Source: Isoperla grammatica (taxonomy: Eukaryota; Arthropoda; Insecta; Plecoptera; Perlodidae). From it: a DNA stretch of 64,000 nucleotides. The stretch is from assembly GCA_945910005.1 (NCBI GenBank), contig OX246741.1, positions 50,250,625-50,314,624 on the forward strand. The letters run 5' to 3'. The notes under the pieces are model-generated. The model was not told the origin of the DNA. It saw only the letters and a program-made list of their open reading frames with translations, and searched no databases. Below, piece by piece: positions 59,595 to 64,000 of this stretch. The position numbers were made by a program, and so were the translations under genes. Positions within the stretch are counted from its first letter, which is position 1; the number at the start of each line of letters is the position of its first letter.

Positions 59595-59896
59595 ACAAAT
59601 TTTTGAATTTTATTACCGTCAAATGGGACCTTTGTTTTCATTGACAAGTGTTTTTTAAAAGATTCGCCATACAGTGTGATTTCTTCAATATGATGAATGG
59701 TGCCTTTGTTAAAGACGTTTAAAAATGCAAACTTACAAAAAAAGATAAGAAAAAGTTAAATTTGATATGTCCCGGAAATTTAATTAAGTTTTAGTTTCTC
59801 TTGAGTTCTACATACAAAAATATGAAGAAATGTAAAAATGTAGAAAAAAATATCTATTTTTTTGTACCTACTTCTTAGAAATATATATTTTTTGTT
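59591..59896 (+). repeat. 306-bp direct repeat, copy 2
   Basis: Identical to 47278-47583. It is followed by TTCTCAAATTTTG, where copy 1 is followed by the right arm. Confidence 0.99.
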
Positions 59897-60965
59897 CTCA
59901 AATTTTGTTTGAGTATACAATACCAAAATTCTCACAAAATCGTGATTTACTTATTTCCTAAAATCTATACACGTTATAAAAAACTATATTGCGTTGTTAT
60001 AGGTTATTTTCTGCTCAAAAGGAAAAACGGTACCAAAAGGGTTACCACATAGTTCGGATACTTTGTGCGCTGTTTGCCTTGCAAAAGTAGGGTGGAAGAG
60101 CAATATAAAAGAAACCTTTTTAATATGTTATTTACCTCCATGAATGAATATTTCATTTTAAACATTAGGATTTAATTATTCTAAGATGTGTTGCTTCTAT
60201 TTTGTTTGAACTCAACCGTCTAGACATACAAGTTACTTGTGATACGAAGTTTTGTGATAATCAGCAAAGACACGAAACTATATTTGCCTTGGGTTACAAC
60301 GTAACAGTGTTAAGCTAATATCACTTCCAAGAGTCTAATACACATTTTGAAGGTTGTATCGGCACAAAAGGAACAAAACATCTAACTAGGGTATGTTACT
60401 CGATAGGGGTTCACTTGGTTTCACGCTGCGATCTTGCTTAAGTAGATAAGTCTCATCAATGTTTTTATTTCCTTCATGTGAATGTCACCTGAATTATACT
60501 GCACATCAATAATAAGTTTAAGAACATGCTGGTATTGAGTAAAATAAACTGAATTTGGGTATAAAAGTTCTCCACTACAGTAAAGGTATTACAAAATGTG
60601 AGGTTAGAAACAAAATTGAAATCTTGTAAAGGTGGTTGCTAGTGAGATTTGAATTTAAATTTGAAACGTTTATTTATTAACCATACTATAGTGGAAATAG
60701 TTTACTTTTAACAAGATTTTAGTGTTTACCACTATAATGAAATTAAAAACGAAGACTATTCTCTCGAAGTGTTTACGGTGGTTGTCTGTGAAACTAATAA
60801 CACATCCAATAGGTAGACAAGACGGTGTAATTACATCAGGGCCTTATTTTAAACTTGATGTTTCCCCACATCTGTACATGATTTCATTCTTATGTAAGAT
60901 TAATAATAACACTACATGAGTGCTGACTCGATGGAGCAAATCTGGGTTTGGACTTGTAATATAAT
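59897..60965. other. Unassigned DNA
   Basis: No gene recognised; the open frame 60722-60919 has no motif. Confidence 0.5.
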
Positions 60966-60970
60966 ACTGA

Positions 60971-61013
60971 TTCTTATTTATTTATTTATTATTTATTTAT
61001 TTATTTATTTAAT
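60971..61013. repeat. (ATTT)n microsatellite
   Basis: About ten ATTT units with one slip. Confidence 0.95.
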
Positions 61014-62112
61014 GTCTATCCTATTCAGTTATAAAAACTGTTTTTTTTGAGCAGCTGTTTTTGTTTTAATAAATATCCACGTATAAATATTTGGCATGGA
61101 TGGTATAATGCAATGTTCAAAAATAAAAAAATTATCAATTTTTGAAAACGCTTACCTTCAATATTAAGATTTAGATTCACGTTACGGAAAACTACTTGCC
61201 CGCTGCAGATTAATGTATGACGGATAGCATATTTTGTTTTTGTTCTATAACACGTCGATCTAAATGTAATGAACAGTTTTTGATGTATGGCATTTTTCAA
61301 AACCGGTACAAATGGTTGTTTTGCACCGATGGACGAAATCCTCGCATACAACACGAATAACGTTTTTGGTCACCTTCATCGCAAAAACTAAAAAGATTAA
61401 ACTTTTGGTTTACAGTGAGAAACTTAGTTTTCGGTTATGTGAATGATACATATAAAATTGAGGATATTATGCATTTTGCAAAATTTGTATTTTTTCTACT
61501 TTGTACATTGTTTAAAACTTATGTTCACTTTTTACAAGTAACATTTTTATTGATATCTTTAAACTAATTCGCCTGGAATAATAGTTAATAGTTCGGCAAA
61601 CATTTCAACTAGAAGATTATTTGCATCCTGATGTTCTTCTCGTAAAAGTCTGCTCCCACTTCTGCAGCCGTAGAAGTAGTTCCAGCAGCTGATCAAATGA
61701 GGAATTGAGGTCAAGCTGTTCTCCGATACAGTCGAGATATTTCCATTGTGTCTTTCATGCTGGGAAACTTAACTAAAGTAAGTTTGAATTGCGGAGTTAA
61801 CTTTGTTGCCAGATTAGTATTAACCATAAAGAAATGTGCTCGATGTTAATACTGCAACGTGGGCCCTTACAGAGCAGAGCGATTACAATGTTTTATCAAC
61901 CACTGCAAAGTTTAACGGTAGAAGGCTCCAGTTGAGAAGTATCTAGGCAAGGTGCAAAGATTAATGGCACTAACAAGGGTTGTTTAAAAGCGTTGTGGTT
62001 GTAGTCACCAAACTTTTGATTGAGTATTAAGGGTTTTTATAAAATTGCCTAACACATCATTATTATTATTTCATAGTGAATATAAGTGTTGTCGTTCATT
62101 CCACCTTCAAGC
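61014..62112. other. Unassigned DNA
   Basis: The minus-strand frame 61025-61354 (109 codons) has an ordinary composition but no recognisable motif. No other feature supported. Confidence 0.45.
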
Positions 62113-63575
62113 GTAAGTAGTGAGTAGTGAGTAGTGAGTAGTGAGTAGGGAGTAGTGAGTAGTGAGTAGTGAGTAGTGAGTAGTGAGTAGTGTGTAGTAA
62201 GTAGTGAAAAGTGAGTAGTGAGTAAAGAGTAAAGATAGTGAGAAGTGAGTAATGAGAAATGAGTAGGGAGTAGTGAGAAGTGAGTACTAAGTAGTGAGTA
62301 GTGAGAAGTGAGTAGTGAGAAGTGAGTAAAGAGTAGTGAGTAGTGAGTAAAGAGTAGTGAGTAGTGAGTAGAGAGTAGAAGGTAGAGAGTAGTGAGTAGT
62401 GAGTAGTAAGTAGTGAGTAGTGAGTAGTGAGAAGTGAGTAGTCAGTAGTCAGTAGTCAGTAGTCAGCAGTCAGTAGTCAGTAGTCAGAAGTCAGTAATCA
62501 GTAGTCAGTAGTCAGTAGTCAGTAGTCAGTAGTCAGTAGTCAGTAGTCAGTAGTCAGTAGTCAGTAGTCAGTAGTCAGTAGTCAGTAGTCAGTAGTCAGT
62601 AGTGAGTAGTCAGTAGTCAGTAGTCAGTAGTCAGTAGTCAGTAGTCAGTAGTCAGTAGTCAGTAGTCAGTAGTCAGTAGTCAGTAGTCAGTAGTGAGTAG
62701 TGAGTAGTGAGTAGTGAGTAGTGAGTAGTGAGTAGTGAGTAGTGAGTAGTAAAGAGTGAGTAGTGAGTAGTGAGTAGTGAGTAGTGAGTAGTGAGTAGTG
62801 AGTAGTGAGAAGTGAGTAGTGAGTAGTGAGTAGTGAGTAGTGAGTAGTGAGTAGTGAGTAGTGAGTAGTGAGTAGTGAGTAGTAAGTAGTGAGTAGTTAG
62901 TAGTGAGTAGTGAGTAGTGAGAAGTAAGTAGTTAGTAGTGAGTAGTGAGTAGTGAGTAGTGAGTAGTGAGTAGTGAGTAGTGAGTAGTGAGTAGCGAGTA
63001 GTGGGTAGTGAGTAGTGAGTAGTGAGTAGTGAGTAGTGAGTAGTGAGTAGTGAGTAGTGAGTAGTGAGTAGTGAGTAGTGAGTAGTGAGTAGTGAGTAGT
63101 GAGTAGTGAGTAGTGAGTAGTGAGTAGTGAGTAGTGAGTAGTGAGTAGTGAGTAGTGAGTAGTGAGTAGTGAGTAGTGAGTAGTGAGTAGTTAGTAGTGA
63201 GTAGTGAGTAGTGAGTAGTGAGTAGTGAGTTGTCAGTAGTCAGTAGTCAGTAGTCAGTAGTCAGTAGTGAGTTGTCAGTAGTCAGTAGTCAGTAGTCAGT
63301 AGTGAGTAGTGAGTAGTCAGTAGTCAGTAGTCAGTAGTCAGTAGTCAGTAGTCAGTAGTCAGTAGTCAGTAGTCAGTAGTGAGTAGTGAGTAGTGAGTAG
63401 TCAGTAGTGAGTAGTCAGTAGTCAGTAGTCAGTAGTGAGTAGTCAGTAGTCAGTAGTCAGTAGTCAGTAGTCAGTAGTCAGCAGTCAGCAGTCAGCAGTC
63501 AGCAGTCAGCAGTCAGTAGTCAGTAGTCAGTAGTCAGTGGTGCAGAGTGAGTAGTGAGTAGTGAGTAGTGAGTAA
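62113..63575. repeat. 7-bp array of two alternating variants
   Basis: About 205 units of AGTAGTG or AGTAGTC. The first 320 bp is irregular (AGTAAAG, AGAAGTG). Pure blocks then alternate: C-type about 62437-62690, G-type about 62690-63225, then shorter alternating blocks to 63540, with an AGCAGTC sub-block at about 63477-63510. Confidence 0.98.
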
Positions 63576-63701
63576 TGAGCTGCCAATACATTCGACGCGT
63601 GATATCGTTAACTGTCTATTTTTAGAGAAGTGATCAATCACCTGCTAAAGTTGCTAGTAGACTTCTGAAAATGACATCTCTGGGGTGTCCACCAATTGCC
63701 A
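63576..63701. other. Unassigned DNA
   Basis: Short unique flank, nothing recognised. Confidence 0.5.
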
Positions 63702-63762
63702 GCCCCCCCCCCCTCCCCCTCCCTCTCCCCCTTCCCCTTCCCCCTTCCCCCTCCCCCCCCAT
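63702..63762. repeat. C-rich polypyrimidine tract
   Basis: Sixty bases of C runs separated only by T, one strand purine-free. Confidence 0.95.
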
Positions 63763-64000
63763 CTACCGGCTTTCGGAAACACAATTTCGATATCGCTCTA
63801 CGAGATGAGAACTACTTCGAAACTACTTTGAAATAATTGCTAATTCTGTTATTGCGTCACGTTGGTTAACTCTGACGTAATTGATTTGTTTTTCACTAAA
63901 CCAACAGTATAATATGAGTCCATACAGTAGCGAAACTTATATAAAACAAGTTGCGCACGGCGACACTAGCGCGGCTAGCGGGACTTTGTTTACCATTATA
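63763..64000. other. Unassigned DNA to window end
   Basis: No feature recognised. Confidence 0.5.

Noticed and set aside
61025..61354. 109-codon minus-strand frame
   Set aside because: No motif recognised and AT-rich flanks; cannot be separated from chance.
62113..63575. Telomeric repeat
   Set aside because: 7-mers AGTAGTG/AGTAGTC do not match TTAGGG-type or other common telomere units, and unique DNA follows.

Overview
The window looks like gene-poor intergenic or heterochromatin-like DNA from a metazoan. I infer a non-vertebrate, possibly marine invertebrate, from the dense mix of foldback (MITE-like) elements, tRNA-derived SINEs, decayed non-LTR retrotransposons, minisatellites and microsatellites. 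The species cannot be fixed from sequence alone. I found no intact protein-coding gene, no rRNA, no functional tRNA and no CRISPR array. The only protein-like reading frames are pieces of transposable elements: a broken LINE endonuclease/reverse transcriptase, three further LINE C-terminal scraps and a hAT transposase fragment.

Layout, 1-35.5 kb. The window opens on a GTAA microsatellite. A copy of SINE family A follows, then an AT-rich foldback element, a 10 x 37-bp array (4.6-5.0 kb) and a 39 x 47-bp array in perfect register (7.7-9.6 kb). In that array almost every unit carries a palindromic TGACGTCA (CRE/ATF) octamer. Foldback elements cluster at 10-12 kb and 21.5-25.4 kb. Trinucleotide arrays lie at 13.3-14.5 kb, and a 108-bp minisatellite at 17.2-17.7 kb. 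A degenerate LINE occupies 18.0-21.0 kb on the minus strand. At 22.3-23.0 kb there is a Harbinger-like element with TTA target duplications, and at 26.4-27.1 kb a hAT element with a perfect 8-bp target duplication. A full SINE A (28.7 kb), a SINE B (32.6 kb), a 32-bp minisatellite (34.2-34.9 kb) and a pogo-like element (35.5 kb) complete this part.

35.7-59.6 kb is one giant inverted repeat. The left arm (about 10.6 kb) and right arm (about 12.0 kb) surround a 1.3-kb spacer. The inner roughly 6 kb of the arms is nearly identical by eye, while the outer part differs by roughly 10 percent. The left arm alone carries a SINE tail and a foldback element. A 44-bp satellite has exactly 19 units in the left arm and about 58 in the right. 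The right arm is bracketed by a perfect 306-bp direct repeat (47278-47583 and 59591-59896). This is the most striking structure in the window. It is either a recent inverted duplication made by template switching or a haplotype/assembly chimera.

59.9-64 kb is mostly unassigned. It contains a 1.46-kb array of two alternating 7-mers (AGTAGTG and AGTAGTC) in blocks and a C-rich polypyrimidine tract near the end. There are no genes whose joint function can be described. The biology visible here is repeat turnover: tandem expansion, foldback transposition, retroposition and large inverted duplication. All percent identities and copy numbers were counted by hand from the sequence.
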